A DNA stretch of 64,000 nt, from NCBI RefSeq assembly GCF_000478585.1, contig NZ_ARWI01000001.1, positions 1,674,001 to 1,738,000 of the forward strand, given 5' to 3'. How positions within the stretch are numbered: position 1 is the stretch's first letter; the number at the start of each line of letters is the position of its first letter. The DNA comes from Thiomicrorhabdus sp. Kp2 (lineage in GTDB: Bacteria > Pseudomonadota > Gammaproteobacteria > Thiomicrospirales > Thiomicrospiraceae). This document shows, one piece after another, positions 7,004 to 17,796 of this stretch. Position numbers and translations under genes: made by a program. The notes below the pieces were generated by a model. It searched no databases and was not told the origin of the DNA. It saw only the letters and a list, made by a program, of their open reading frames with translations.

Positions 7004-7966
7004 ATGGGCGAATCCAGTCAAAATCAATCTAACTTCTTAATCCGCCATGCATCGTTAAGACAAATTCAGGTTTTTGAATCTGTCGCGCGTAATCTGAGTT
7101 TTACGCGTGCTGCCGAAGAGCTACATTTAACGCAGCCAACGGTTTCCTCGCAAGTGAAGAGTTTGGTTGAAGCGATAGAAATGCCTTTATATGAGCAAGT
7201 AGGCAGAAATATTTATCTTACTGAAGTCGGTGAGCATGTTGCTTGTAGTTGCAGAGAAGTTATTGATCGATTATCAAATTTAGAAATTTTATTGGACGAC
7301 TTTAGAGGTTTGACACGTGGCCGACTAAGAGTAGCTGTGGTTTCTACGGCCAAATATTTTGCGCCACTTGCATTGGGTAATTTTATCAAACAGCACCCTG
7401 ATATCGATTTAAGTCTTAAAGTTTCTAACCGAGATAGTATTGTAAACCGCATTAATCGCAATATGGATGATCTATATATTTTGGGGCAAATTCCGCCCAG
7501 TCATTTGGATTTAGAAATTATTCCTTTTGCGCGAAATCCGCTTGTTGTAATTGCTAATAGCAACCATGAGTTAGTTGGTAAAAAAGTCTCTCTAAAAAAA
7601 CTAACTAAATACCCTTTTATTATGCGTGAAGAAGGTTCTGGAATACGTTCAGCTGTGGAGACAGTGTTTGCTAAGCAGGGGCTAGAAATAGAAGAGAGAA
7701 TGACTCTAGAAACGAATGAAGCGATTAAGCACTGTGTTGCTGCAGATTTAGGTGTGGCAGTGGTTTCTGGTCACTCATTGTATTTGGGCGATGAATTTAG
7801 TCCGATAGCAAAACTAGATGTAGAAGGGTTTCCTATTGAAAAACAGTGGCATATTGTTTACCCAAAAGGCAAAGAACTCTCATTGATTGCTAAAGCCTTT
7901 TTAGAGTTCTTACAGGATAAAGGGGTTAAATATATAAATATTCATGGGCAGTACAATAACGTTTAA
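7004..7966 (+). CDS. LysR-type regulator, CbbR/CcmR-like
   Basis: LysR-family transcription factor of 320 aa. The N-terminal winged helix is clear (RQIQVFESVARNLSFTRAAE, ELHLTQPTVSSQVKSLVEAI), followed by a periplasmic-binding-like effector domain. The sequence type resembles CbbR/CcmR regulators of carbon fixation. Its place at the end of the sbtA block suggests that it controls this block or the cso operon, with the dyads at 4103-4261 as candidate sites. An AGGGGA ribosome site lies 5 nt before the ATG. The 154-bp gap before it holds AT-rich sequence with no firm promoter. It converges on spoT. Confidence 0.85.
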   Translation: MGESSQNQSNFLIRHASLRQIQVFESVARNLSFTRAAEELHLTQPTVSSQVKSLVEAIEMPLYEQVGRNIYLTEVGEHVACSCREVIDRLSNLEILLDDFRGLTRGRLRVAVVSTAKYFAPLALGNFIKQHPDIDLSLKVSNRDSIVNRINRNMDDLYILGQIPPSHLDLEIIPFARNPLVVIANSNHELVGKKVSLKKLTKYPFIMREEGSGIRSAVETVFAKQGLEIEERMTLETNEAIKHCVAADLGVAVVSGHSLYLGDEFSPIAKLDVEGFPIEKQWHIVYPKGKELSLIAKAFLEFLQDKGVKYINIHGQYNNV

Positions 7967-7986
7967 AGACGTTACATGTTATAGAA

Positions 7987-10128
7987 TTACAGTCGTTGGA
8001 TTTTTTCAACAATAGGCAGGCGTTTTAATCTTCGCATAACTTGGGCTAAGTGCACGCGGTCACGCACATTAATAACAAAGTGCATTAAGCTGTATGATTC
8101 ATCTTTATCTTCAGAGCGCACACGCTCAATATCGGTATTGGTTTTAGCAATTTCATTAGCTATGGTAGCCAGCGTTCCACGCTGATTTTTGGCTTCAATT
8201 TGCACTTCTGCTAAGAATGTCGCAGTTGACTCTTGATCCCATTGAACATCGAGGCATTTATCTGGTTGGTTGCGAATGTTTTTGATGTTATGGCACGCTT
8301 CTCTATGAATTACCAAGCCTTTCTCGGTACTGACAAAACCGATAATTTCATCTCCAGGAATAGGGTGACAGCAGTTTGCAAAATGCACCACCATGCCTTC
8401 CGTGCCCGAGATAGGTAGCGCGGCATCAGGGTTGGCGTTTTTAGGGCCTATTTCATCGTCCGAACCTAAAACGATATCGTGAATTTGTTTAGCCACCAAT
8501 GGTGCCATACGATTTCCAGAACCGAGTTCTGCAAGTAACTGTTCCCAATCCTTGAGTTTTAACTCTTCAATCAAATGGTTGCGGATTTCATCCGTTAACC
8601 CCTCATACGCCATATTGAAGTGTCGTAAGGATTTCATCAGCATTCTTTGACCAAGGGTAATGGCTTCACCTGCTTGCTGATTTTTCATAAAGTGACGAAT
8701 TTGCGAACGCGCCTTGGCTGTCTTAACAAAGTTTAACCAAGCGGGATTAGGTTCGGCTTCGCTGCCTTTGATAATATGAATGGTCTTGCCGCTTTCAAGA
8801 GGTGTTCTCAATGGAACAAGCTTTTTATCGATACGACAACCTAAAGTACTGTGACCAATATTTGTATGAACGGCATAGGCGAAATCTACGGGTGTAGAGC
8901 CTGTTGGTAAAGTGATAATGTCACCTTTAGGTGTAAACACATAGATAACATCTGGGAACAAATCAATTTTTACGTTTTCTAAGAAATCGAGAGAGTTTCC
9001 AGCACTCTGTTGGATTTCGAGTAAGTTTTTAACCCATTCTTGAGCACGTAAGTCTACATGCGATACTGAATTTTCTTGTTCCGTTTGATCTTGTTTATAT
9101 TGCCAATGCGCCGCAATACCGTGTTCTGATACTTCATGCATGGTTTCAGTACGAATTTGTACTTCTAAGTGCACACCATAAGGGCCAAATAAGGCAGTAT
9201 GAAGCGATTGATAGCCATTGGATTTTGGTATGGCAATATAGTCTTTAAACTTGCCTGGCAACGGCTTATAGAGCGAGTGAACTGTGCCTAAAGTGCGGTA
9301 ACAGTCATCGGCAGTATCGACAATAATGCGGAACGCAAAAATATCTAAAATATCATTAAAATTCTGGCGCTTGTTTTTCATCTTTTTGTAGAGTGAATAA
9401 AGATGTTTTTCTCGACCAACGACTTCGCTTTGAATATTTTCTTGATTGAGTCGATTTTGAATGGTTTCAGTAATTTGCTCAATCACTTCTTTGCGGTTGC
9501 CGCGTGCCTTTTTAACGGCATTTTCTAAAACGGCAAAACGCATAGGATGCATTGCTTTGAAACCTAAATCTTCCAGTTCGATTCGGATGGCATTAATGCC
9601 TAAACGACCAGCTATAGGCGCAAAAATATCTAAGGTTTCATGGGCAATACGACGCTGTTTGTCAGGGCGCATAACACCCAAAGTACGCATATTATGAAGT
9701 CTGTCCGCAAGTTTAATCAAAATAACGCGAATATCACGCGCCATCGCTAAGATCATTTTACGAAAGTTTTCAGCCTGGGCTTCTTGTGGGTTATCAAACT
9801 CAAGTTTACCGAGTTTGGTGACACCATCTACGATTTCAGCTACGTTTTCACCAAAGCGTTCAGTAATATCGTTTTTGGTGTAGGGAGTGTCTTCAACGAC
9901 ATCGTGCAAAATGGCCGCGATGAGGCTCTCTTTGTCGAGTTGAATGTCTGCCAGAATTTCGGCTACGGCAACAGGGTGCCAGATGTAGTCACCACCCGAT
10001 TTACGAGTTTGACCTTGGTGTGCAAGCGCTCCAAATTCATAGGCCGACTGAATGAGTTCGACCTGTTCTGGTGTTAAATAGGCTGAAGCCTTTTCAATAA
10101 GACCATCTAGAGAAGTTGGAGTTGGCAT
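7987..10128 (-). CDS. spoT: Bifunctional (p)ppGpp synthetase/hydrolase SpoT
   Basis: RelA/SpoT homologue of 713 aa. Domains in order: HD hydrolase (residues about 35-150, with HPVAVAEILA and an intact HDVVED), synthetase (about 235-355, with KHLYSLYKKM and FKDYIAIPKSNGYQSLHT), TGS (about 390-450, VFTPKGDIITLPTGSTPVDFAY), and a C-terminal ACT domain (about 640-713). The intact HD motif shows hydrolase capacity, so this is the SpoT/Rel type rather than hydrolase-dead RelA. It follows rpoZ on the same strand by 17 nt, the usual order. It sets growth in response to starvation. Confidence 0.95.
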   Translation of the reverse strand: MPTPTSLDGLIEKASAYLTPEQVELIQSAYEFGALAHQGQTRKSGGDYIWHPVAVAEILADIQLDKESLIAAILHDVVEDTPYTKNDITERFGENVAEIVDGVTKLGKLEFDNPQEAQAENFRKMILAMARDIRVILIKLADRLHNMRTLGVMRPDKQRRIAHETLDIFAPIAGRLGINAIRIELEDLGFKAMHPMRFAVLENAVKKARGNRKEVIEQITETIQNRLNQENIQSEVVGREKHLYSLYKKMKNKRQNFNDILDIFAFRIIVDTADDCYRTLGTVHSLYKPLPGKFKDYIAIPKSNGYQSLHTALFGPYGVHLEVQIRTETMHEVSEHGIAAHWQYKQDQTEQENSVSHVDLRAQEWVKNLLEIQQSAGNSLDFLENVKIDLFPDVIYVFTPKGDIITLPTGSTPVDFAYAVHTNIGHSTLGCRIDKKLVPLRTPLESGKTIHIIKGSEAEPNPAWLNFVKTAKARSQIRHFMKNQQAGEAITLGQRMLMKSLRHFNMAYEGLTDEIRNHLIEELKLKDWEQLLAELGSGNRMAPLVAKQIHDIVLGSDDEIGPKNANPDAALPISGTEGMVVHFANCCHPIPGDEIIGFVSTEKGLVIHREACHNIKNIRNQPDKCLDVQWDQESTATFLAEVQIEAKNQRGTLATIANEIAKTNTDIERVRSEDKDESYSLMHFVINVRDRVHLAQVMRRLKRLPIVEKIQRL

Positions 10129-10145
10129 AGAGGGGGCGGAACCTC

Positions 10146-10370
10146 TTAGCTAAAAAATGGAGGAGTATCTGGATCAGCCATAACCACTTCACCATCAATC
10201 GTGTTTTCTGCAAGTTCACGTAGGGCCATTACCGTTGGTTTGTCTTTATCCCAATCTAAAGTTGCTTCAGCACCGTTAGCTAATTGACGAGCACGTTTTG
10301 CACTTAAAATAACTAATTCAAAACGGTTTTCTACTTGAGTTAAACAATCTTCTACTGTGACGCGAGCCAT
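10146..10370 (-). CDS. rpoZ: RNA polymerase omega subunit
   Basis: Omega subunit of 74 aa that aids assembly and stability of RNA polymerase. The N-terminus [20 protein letters not shown] and the RARQLANG element are typical; the E. coli protein is about 90 aa, so the C-terminus is short. It lies directly before spoT and probably shares its transcript. Unlike the common gmk-rpoZ-spoT arrangement, gmk is 4.6 kb away, separated by four LPS genes. Confidence 0.93.
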   Translation of the reverse strand: MARVTVEDCLTQVENRFELVILSAKRARQLANGAEATLDWDKDKPTVMALRELAENTIDGEVVMADPDTPPFFS

Positions 10371-10486
10371 AATTTATTTCCTATCCAATAAAATTCAAAG
10401 GTAAGGAGTTATTTTAACCTAAACAACACTTACTTAGCTATGTAAATCTATAATAATTGTAGGCTTTTAGTAAAGAATATTAAAAC

Positions 10487-11707
10487 TTAGGTGATATTGA
10501 GAGCGGCCAAATATTTTTGTAAGGTGTTTTTTTGTTTTTGTAACGCCTGGTAAGCGTTTTCACCTAATTGTTTGGCTTGCTCTGGGTTGGAGAGTAGTTG
10601 TATTAGAGCTTGCTGTAATTGACTGTAATCTTGGTTTTGAATAATACCATTGCTGGCTTTTAATAGAGTCATTTCGTCTTCAAAATCAGAGCTGTCTGGC
10701 CCTGTGATAATGGCTTTTTTAAATGCAGCAGGTTCTAAAATATTATGCCCGCCTTTGGCAACATAACTGCCACCCATAATGACGACTTCTGCGTGTGCAT
10801 ATAAAGGTAGCAAACGGCCAATGCGGTCATCTAAATAGACTCGAGTTTGTTCATCAATCATTTCTTGCTTGGTAGCCACTTTTAATTTTGTGCCTAGGAA
10901 TTCAAGTTGTTTTTGAATTTTGGCAGTGCGTTTTGGGTGGCGAGGTACAATCACCAAAAGTTCAGGTCTATTCATATTTAACCAAAGATTAACGATGTTT
11001 AACTCTTCATCATTATGGGTTGAAGCAGCTAATACAAATGGACTTTCAATTGGTCTAGGCTGGTTATGAACTTCTGGTTGAGCAGCGTATTTTAAGTTGC
11101 CTAATACCTGGATTTTGTCGGGGGTTGCACCAAGTTTTTTAAACATTTTGGCATCAAGTTCAGAGCGAGCAATGATTTTGTTTACACGCCTTAAACTATT
11201 TCGGTATGCGGTTTGCAGCCATTGTGGGGAAGTAAACGTTTTTTGGGTTAAACGACCATTTAAGATCGCGATTTCAATGCCGTTCTTATTCGCGACTCGA
11301 AAGAGGTTTGGCCAAATTTCAGTTTCTATCACCCATAACTTACTTGGTTTATAGGTTTTAACAAAACGTTTTAAGGCAAAAGGCCAATCAAAAGGTAAAT
11401 AGCGATGAAACACTTGTTCTGAAAATAGGTCAGAGACTAACTGTTGGCTGGTTTTTGTATTAGTGGTGAGTAAAATACGGTGGTTTGCCATTAGTTGGCG
11501 AATTAATGGTTCGGCCGCTTTAACTTCACCTACTGAGGCACAGTGAATCCAAATGGGATTTTGTAAGGTAGCAGGGCTTTGAGTGTAGTGTAGGCCGAGT
11601 TTTTGGGTTATAAATGTCCATCCAGCTTTGTGTTTAAACGCTTCTATAGCAACAATAAGCCATATTAGAGGACTAAGTAGGCGAATGAGTATTTGATAAA
11701 TAACCAT
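10487..11707 (-). CDS. waaA: Kdo transferase WaaA (lipid A 3-deoxy-manno-octulosonate transferase)
   Basis: GT-B glycosyltransferase of 406 aa with an N-terminal membrane anchor (residues about 8-24). It adds Kdo, or here probably the 8-amino derivative, from the CMP sugar to lipid A on the inner membrane. Family signatures are HCASVGEVKAAEPLI, LLTTNTKTS, VIETEIWPNLFR (with the catalytic Glu region) and GGSYVAKGGHNILEPAA. It lies 35 nt downstream of kdsB in transcription order, and that gap holds a 22-bp perfect palindrome centred on AGGCCT. Confidence 0.93.
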   Translation of the reverse strand: MVIYQILIRLLSPLIWLIVAIEAFKHKAGWTFITQKLGLHYTQSPATLQNPIWIHCASVGEVKAAEPLIRQLMANHRILLTTNTKTSQQLVSDLFSEQVFHRYLPFDWPFALKRFVKTYKPSKLWVIETEIWPNLFRVANKNGIEIAILNGRLTQKTFTSPQWLQTAYRNSLRRVNKIIARSELDAKMFKKLGATPDKIQVLGNLKYAAQPEVHNQPRPIESPFVLAASTHNDEELNIVNLWLNMNRPELLVIVPRHPKRTAKIQKQLEFLGTKLKVATKQEMIDEQTRVYLDDRIGRLLPLYAHAEVVIMGGSYVAKGGHNILEPAAFKKAIITGPDSSDFEDEMTLLKASNGIIQNQDYSQLQQALIQLLSNPEQAKQLGENAYQALQKQKNTLQKYLAALNIT

Positions 11708-11722
11708 TAATCACTCTCTTGA

Positions 11723-11744
11723 AACTTACCAGGCCTGGTAAGTT
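11723..11744. repeat. Iterated palindrome, exact copy, extended to 22 bp
   Basis: ACCAGGCCTGGT at 11728-11739, extended by flanking symmetry to a perfect 22-bp palindrome. It fills most of the gap between kdsB and waaA and touches the first base of the kdsB stop region. It is the longest perfect version in the window. Confidence 0.9.
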
Positions 11745-12489
11745 AATGTCCCGCTTGAAGCAGCGCTTCCATAATTGCAATATCGCCAGGCAAATCGACT
11801 TCTGGTGAGTCATAGTCACTCTGAACCACTTTAATTTTATGACCGTATTCTAAAGCACGTAACTGTTCCAGTTTTTCAATGTCTTCGAGTTTGCCCATAG
11901 GCAAAGCATTAAAGGTATCTACAAAACGTTTGGTATAAGCGTAAACGCCTAAATGTTTAAAACTGTCGTGATCCCAGTAATCACGACCATGTGGAATGGT
12001 GGCACGTGAAAAGTACAAAGCAAAACCATTTACGTCCGTGACTAACTTAACGTCTTTAGGGTTAGTGATTTCAGCCTCATTAATGATTTTGAAAGACAAT
12101 GTGCTCATTTCAAAGCTTTTATCGTAATCTTCAGCTAAGAACGGTGCAATAACGTCTTCAATCGATTGGTGGTGAACTAATGGTTGGTCACCTTGTACAT
12201 TGACAATTAAATCGTCATCTTTCAATCCAAGGGCGTTAGCTGCTGCTGCAATACGGTCAGTGCCTGAAGCGGCTTCAATAGGTGTCATCACGACTTTACC
12301 ACCAAATGCTTCTACCACCTCTTTAATACGATTATCGTCAGTGGCAATATAAACGCCTGCTAAACCTTTTGCTTTAGAAATACGCTCATACACATGCTGA
12401 ATCATCGGTTTGCCATCAATCAGTTTTAACGGTTTACCAGGTAAACGGGAAGAACCGTAACGAGCAGGAATAAAAACATAAGTGTTCAT
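11743..12489 (-). CDS. kdsB: CMP-Kdo / CMP-8-amino-Kdo synthetase
   Basis: Cytidylyltransferase of 248 aa that activates the octulosonate sugar with CTP. The N-terminal signature [15 protein letters not shown], the VNVQGDQPL metal-binding segment and the SRATIPH stretch are diagnostic. In Shewanella the kdnA/kdnB-linked KdsB prefers 8-amino-3,8-dideoxy-Kdo. The same preference is inferred here because kdnB and kdnA lie immediately upstream on the same strand. A 154-bp gap separates it from kdnB. Confidence 0.93.
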   Translation of the reverse strand: MNTYVFIPARYGSSRLPGKPLKLIDGKPMIQHVYERISKAKGLAGVYIATDDNRIKEVVEAFGGKVVMTPIEAASGTDRIAAAANALGLKDDDLIVNVQGDQPLVHHQSIEDVIAPFLAEDYDKSFEMSTLSFKIINEAEITNPKDVKLVTDVNGFALYFSRATIPHGRDYWDHDSFKHLGVYAYTKRFVDTFNALPMGKLEDIEKLEQLRALEYGHKIKVVQSDYDSPEVDLPGDIAIMEALLQAGH

Positions 12490-12564
12490 AATAGAAGGCT
12501 TTTTAGGTAGGTTAAAATTTTGAAGTTTAATGGATTTTGGACGTCAATTTTTGAGATTTGGCTA

Positions 12565-12617
12565 GGCGTTGATGAGGGAGTTGAGTATTACTCAATGACC
12601 GATTCAACAACAACGCC
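12565..12617. repeat. Nested inverted repeat between kdnB and kdsB
   Basis: Outer arms GGCGTTG (12565-12571) and CAACGCC (12611-12617) enclose a perfect inner dyad TTGAGTA-T-TACTCAA (12581-12595). It could form a cruciform or RNA hairpin. It has no T-run on either side, so it is not a standard terminator. Function unknown. Confidence 0.5.
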
Positions 12618-12643
12618 AAAACCAAAAAGTGGCGAACCAAAAT

Positions 12644-13741
<1,098 letters not shown>

Positions 13742-13761
13742 CTAGTAGCTTTTTAGCTGAC

Positions 13762-14958
<1,197 letters not shown>

Positions 14959-14998
14959 CTACGGTGGGGTGAAACGATTAAATGGTTATTTTTTAGGG

Positions 14999-15616
14999 TT
15001 ATTCTTCTTCGACCAGTGAGGCAATCAAGTTTTTGTGACTCAAGATTTGATGCTCTTTGGTTAAGCGGTTTGCTTGAAAAATACTGTGTAATTCTTTAAG
15101 TGCAATATCAAAATTGTTATTAATCACAATATAGTCAAACTCATGGTAATGCGACATCTCACTGGTGGCATCTTGCATTCGGCGTTGAATGATCTCTTTG
15201 CTGTCCGTTCCGCGACCAGTTAAGCGTTTAAATAATTCATCGCGTGACGGAGGCAAAATAAAAATAGAGTGCGCATCAGGCATAATTTTTCTGACTTGCT
15301 CAGCACCTTGCCAATCAATTTCTAAGATGACGTCTTTTCCTGAAGCGAGTTGAGATTCAACACTGCTTTTTGAGGTGCCGTAATAGTTGTCAAACACCTT
15401 AGCGTGCTCTAAAAAATCACCTTGAACAATTTTTTCATCAAACTCTGTAACCGTTAAGAAATGGTAGTTAACACCGTTTTCTTCACCTGGGCGCATGTCG
15501 CGAGTAGTGCTGGAAACCGATACAACAATACTACTGTCTTCTTGAATGAGTTTGCTTACTAGAGATGTCTTGCCAGCTCCAGAGGGGGCAGAGACAATAT
15601 ACAGTGAACCGCTCAT
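14999..15616 (-). CDS. gmk: Guanylate kinase
   Basis: Phosphorylates GMP to GDP. It is 205 aa, with Walker A SAPSGAGKTSL at the N-terminus, the GMP-binding STTRDMRPGE-NGVNYHFL segment and EIDWQGAEQVR. Length is normal. In many gammaproteobacteria gmk directly precedes rpoZ and spoT; here kdnA, kdnB, kdsB and waaA are interposed. A 120-bp gap upstream, without an obvious promoter, separates it from the outer-membrane protein gene. Confidence 0.95.
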   Translation of the reverse strand: MSGSLYIVSAPSGAGKTSLVSKLIQEDSSIVVSVSSTTRDMRPGEENGVNYHFLTVTEFDEKIVQGDFLEHAKVFDNYYGTSKSSVESQLASGKDVILEIDWQGAEQVRKIMPDAHSIFILPPSRDELFKRLTGRGTDSKEIIQRRMQDATSEMSHYHEFDYIVINNNFDIALKELHSIFQANRLTKEHQILSHKNLIASLVEEE

Positions 15617-15736
15617 AAGAGTTTCTCCAGTTTAAAATTGAAAGTGGTGGAGTATTTTAACAGAGAATTTGATGGGTTTGGCAATCTAGCTGAACCAAAA
15701 GATAGATTTAGGTAAATCCATTATAAATCAGTGGGC

Positions 15737-17032
15737 TTAAAAGAAAACTCGTGCTCTGAATTCCAATTTTAAGTCCGTTAATTTTTCCGCAAATTCGCTA
15801 TTGTTAGAACCTTGAAATGTGGTGGCTCTAAAGCGTAGTTCGCTGTTTTTATAACCTGTATAAATCAGCTCAGGTGTGAGTAGGTAGCTACTGTCTTCTA
15901 AATTAGAAATTAGGGTTAAGGCGGAATTCAAATAGACGATATCGGCAAAATCTTTTTGGCTGGCTTTTATATACAGATAGTTTTGTCTTGAATTGCTTAA
16001 AGAGTAGCTGCCCTGTTTGGCTTGCTGCGCTAATTGATAATCCAATGGACTGGTATCAGGATCGCTTTTGGCGAGCGAATAAAAGTCGGTCATTTCATTG
16101 GTGCTATAACCTTGTGGATTATGTAGCCACTCTACAATCCAGGTGAGATCGGTGGTTGTTAAATAGCGAATTCCAACTAAACTTTGAAAGGTAGATTCGA
16201 TTGTGGATGCTAAGCTAGGCGTGTCAGTGATTTGTGTTTGAAAAACTTGATCACGGTATGCAAAGTCGCCATGCAGTTCAAAGTTAGTGGCTAAGTTGGT
16301 GGCAAAACTCATTCCATAATCGGTATTGGTTTCTGCGGAGTGGCGTAGATAGAAATCAATATCGGTGTCAGCGACTAATAGGTAAAGTTTTCCGCCAAAA
16401 AACAGGCTTTCAGTTGTATTGCTGGAAAAGTCTTCGTTTAGAGTGTCGGAAACGGGAATCGCAAAAAAGGCGGCAGAAACCGTTTTTACCAGGCCTGGTA
16501 AACTTTTAGTGTATTCACCACCCGCTAAAATAAAGCCTTCTCGGTTGATTTCAGGGTCATCAGGATTTTTAGCTCGTTCTAGAAATCCAACAGGATTCCA
16601 AGCGTATCCTTTACCCCATTTTATAGCACGTTTACCTAAATCAAATGACCATTGGTTGCTAGGTTGATAACGCCAAAAACCTTCTTGTAAGGTGTGCTCG
16701 GTGGTTTGAGTCAAAATATCATCTTGCCATAAAGACAAACTGCGAAAATTGAGTGAGCTTTTATCAAAACGGTATAAGCCGTTCAGTTCTAGTTCACTGT
16801 TATAGCGTTGAAAATCTTGTGGTTTTGCGGGCGGTTTAAATGCAAGATTGCTTAGGGCTGAATTTGGGTTAATATTGAGTTGCGTAGCCATTAGGTCAAA
16901 ATGGCCGTTAAACTCGTAAGGCTTCTTTTCATAGGCACTAACATTAAAGCTAAACTCTTCGGCATTGGCGAGATTAAATACCATTTGTAGAGTTACCAGG
17001 CCTGTTAAAACCGTTAATCGAACGGGTTTCAT
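15737..17032 (-). CDS. Predicted outer-membrane beta-barrel protein
   Basis: Secreted protein of 431 aa. It has a signal peptide (residues 1-24, cleavage after LANA), alternating polar/hydrophobic strands and a C-terminal aromatic residue (ARVFF), as in beta-barrels. I cannot name a family with certainty. It overlaps the LolA-like gene upstream by 4 nt and is the last gene of an operon with an ABC exporter. That suggests an envelope export or lipid-trafficking set in which this is the outer-membrane part. Two copies of the CAGGCCTG palindrome lie in the gene, one exact 12-mer. Confidence 0.65.
   Translation of the reverse strand: MKPVRLTVLTGLVTLQMVFNLANAEEFSFNVSAYEKKPYEFNGHFDLMATQLNINPNSALSNLAFKPPAKPQDFQRYNSELELNGLYRFDKSSLNFRSLSLWQDDILTQTTEHTLQEGFWRYQPSNQWSFDLGKRAIKWGKGYAWNPVGFLERAKNPDDPEINREGFILAGGEYTKSLPGLVKTVSAAFFAIPVSDTLNEDFSSNTTESLFFGGKLYLLVADTDIDFYLRHSAETNTDYGMSFATNLATNFELHGDFAYRDQVFQTQITDTPSLASTIESTFQSLVGIRYLTTTDLTWIVEWLHNPQGYSTNEMTDFYSLAKSDPDTSPLDYQLAQQAKQGSYSLSNSRQNYLYIKASQKDFADIVYLNSALTLISNLEDSSYLLTPELIYTGYKNSELRFRATTFQGSNNSEFAEKLTDLKLEFRARVFF
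16488..16499. repeat. Iterated palindrome ACCAGGCCTGGT, exact, extended to 18 bp
   Basis: Exact copy within the outer-membrane barrel gene, with symmetrical TTT...AAA flanks that make an 18-bp perfect palindrome. Confidence 0.9.
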
Positions 17033-17784
17033 TCTCTTAATTCACCAATTTTGGACATATAACCTAGTGTAAAGACTTCTTCATTAAATTCTCTTGGTTT
17101 AATGCCATCAAACAGCATGACGGATTTAAATCCTTTATATAAAGGGCTGTCGGTTTCTAGCATGGCGGGGCGAATATAACCATTGCCAAAATCTTTTATT
17201 TTGCTGTAATGCAGGGTTTTAATGAGCATGCCGCTGGCGGAATAGGCTTCAATTTTAATCGGTGTTTTGTGGTTTTTATCTACCCACATTTTAAGTTGGT
17301 CATAAGCAACCGAACGGTTTTTGGCTTTGAGTGTTAATAGATAGAGATCATTCTCTTCGGTGATGTTTTCAGCACTGTATTCGGTACTGTAGTCGAGCTG
17401 AAGAATGTCCGAATTATTAAAAACACCGCCCACCACGGACTGCAAGCTTGTGATGCGCAGTGGTTTGCCTACATTGGGAATATATAACCACATATTGTCG
17501 CCCACACGTAAACTGCTTCGGCCTCGTTCACTTGCAGGGTCTAAAAAGAGTGCCACTACATTTTCTTTGCCTTTTTTAACGGTATAGAGCACAAACTCTT
17601 TGCGGTCGCCATCGGGTTCAATATTAATGAGTTTTCGGTACATTTCGTAAGACTCAGGCTGTAAACGTGCATCCACTTCTTTTAATAACGAATTCGCCTC
17701 TAAGGTATCTGACCAGGCCTGGTGAGAAAAAAGTAAGCAGCTTAATATCAAAAGGTATCGCATTTGTTGCTGGAAACAATTCAT
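17029..17784 (-). CDS. LolA-like outer-membrane lipoprotein-sorting family protein
   Basis: Periplasmic protein of 251 aa (or 244 from the internal ATG at 17763) with a signal peptide ending near HQAWSDT. The pattern SSLRVGDNMWLYIPNVGKPLRI, KMWVDKNHKTPIKIEAYSASG and MLETDSPLYKG fits the LolA-like family often annotated as outer membrane lipoprotein-sorting protein. It is encoded next to a LolCDE-like ABC pair and an outer-membrane barrel, so it probably carries a hydrophobic cargo across the periplasm. It is not the housekeeping LolA. Confidence 0.75.
   Translation of the reverse strand: MNCFQQQMRYLLILSCLLFSHQAWSDTLEANSLLKEVDARLQPESYEMYRKLINIEPDGDRKEFVLYTVKKGKENVVALFLDPASERGRSSLRVGDNMWLYIPNVGKPLRITSLQSVVGGVFNNSDILQLDYSTEYSAENITEENDLYLLTLKAKNRSVAYDQLKMWVDKNHKTPIKIEAYSASGMLIKTLHYSKIKDFGNGYIRPAMLETDSPLYKGFKSVMLFDGIKPREFNEEVFTLGYMSKIGELRE
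17712..17723. repeat. Iterated palindrome ACCAGGCCTGGT, exact
   Basis: Exact copy near the signal peptide end of the LolA-like gene; on the minus strand it encodes Gln-Ala-Trp. Confidence 0.9.
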
Positions 17785-17796
17785 TATGTTCTCCTT

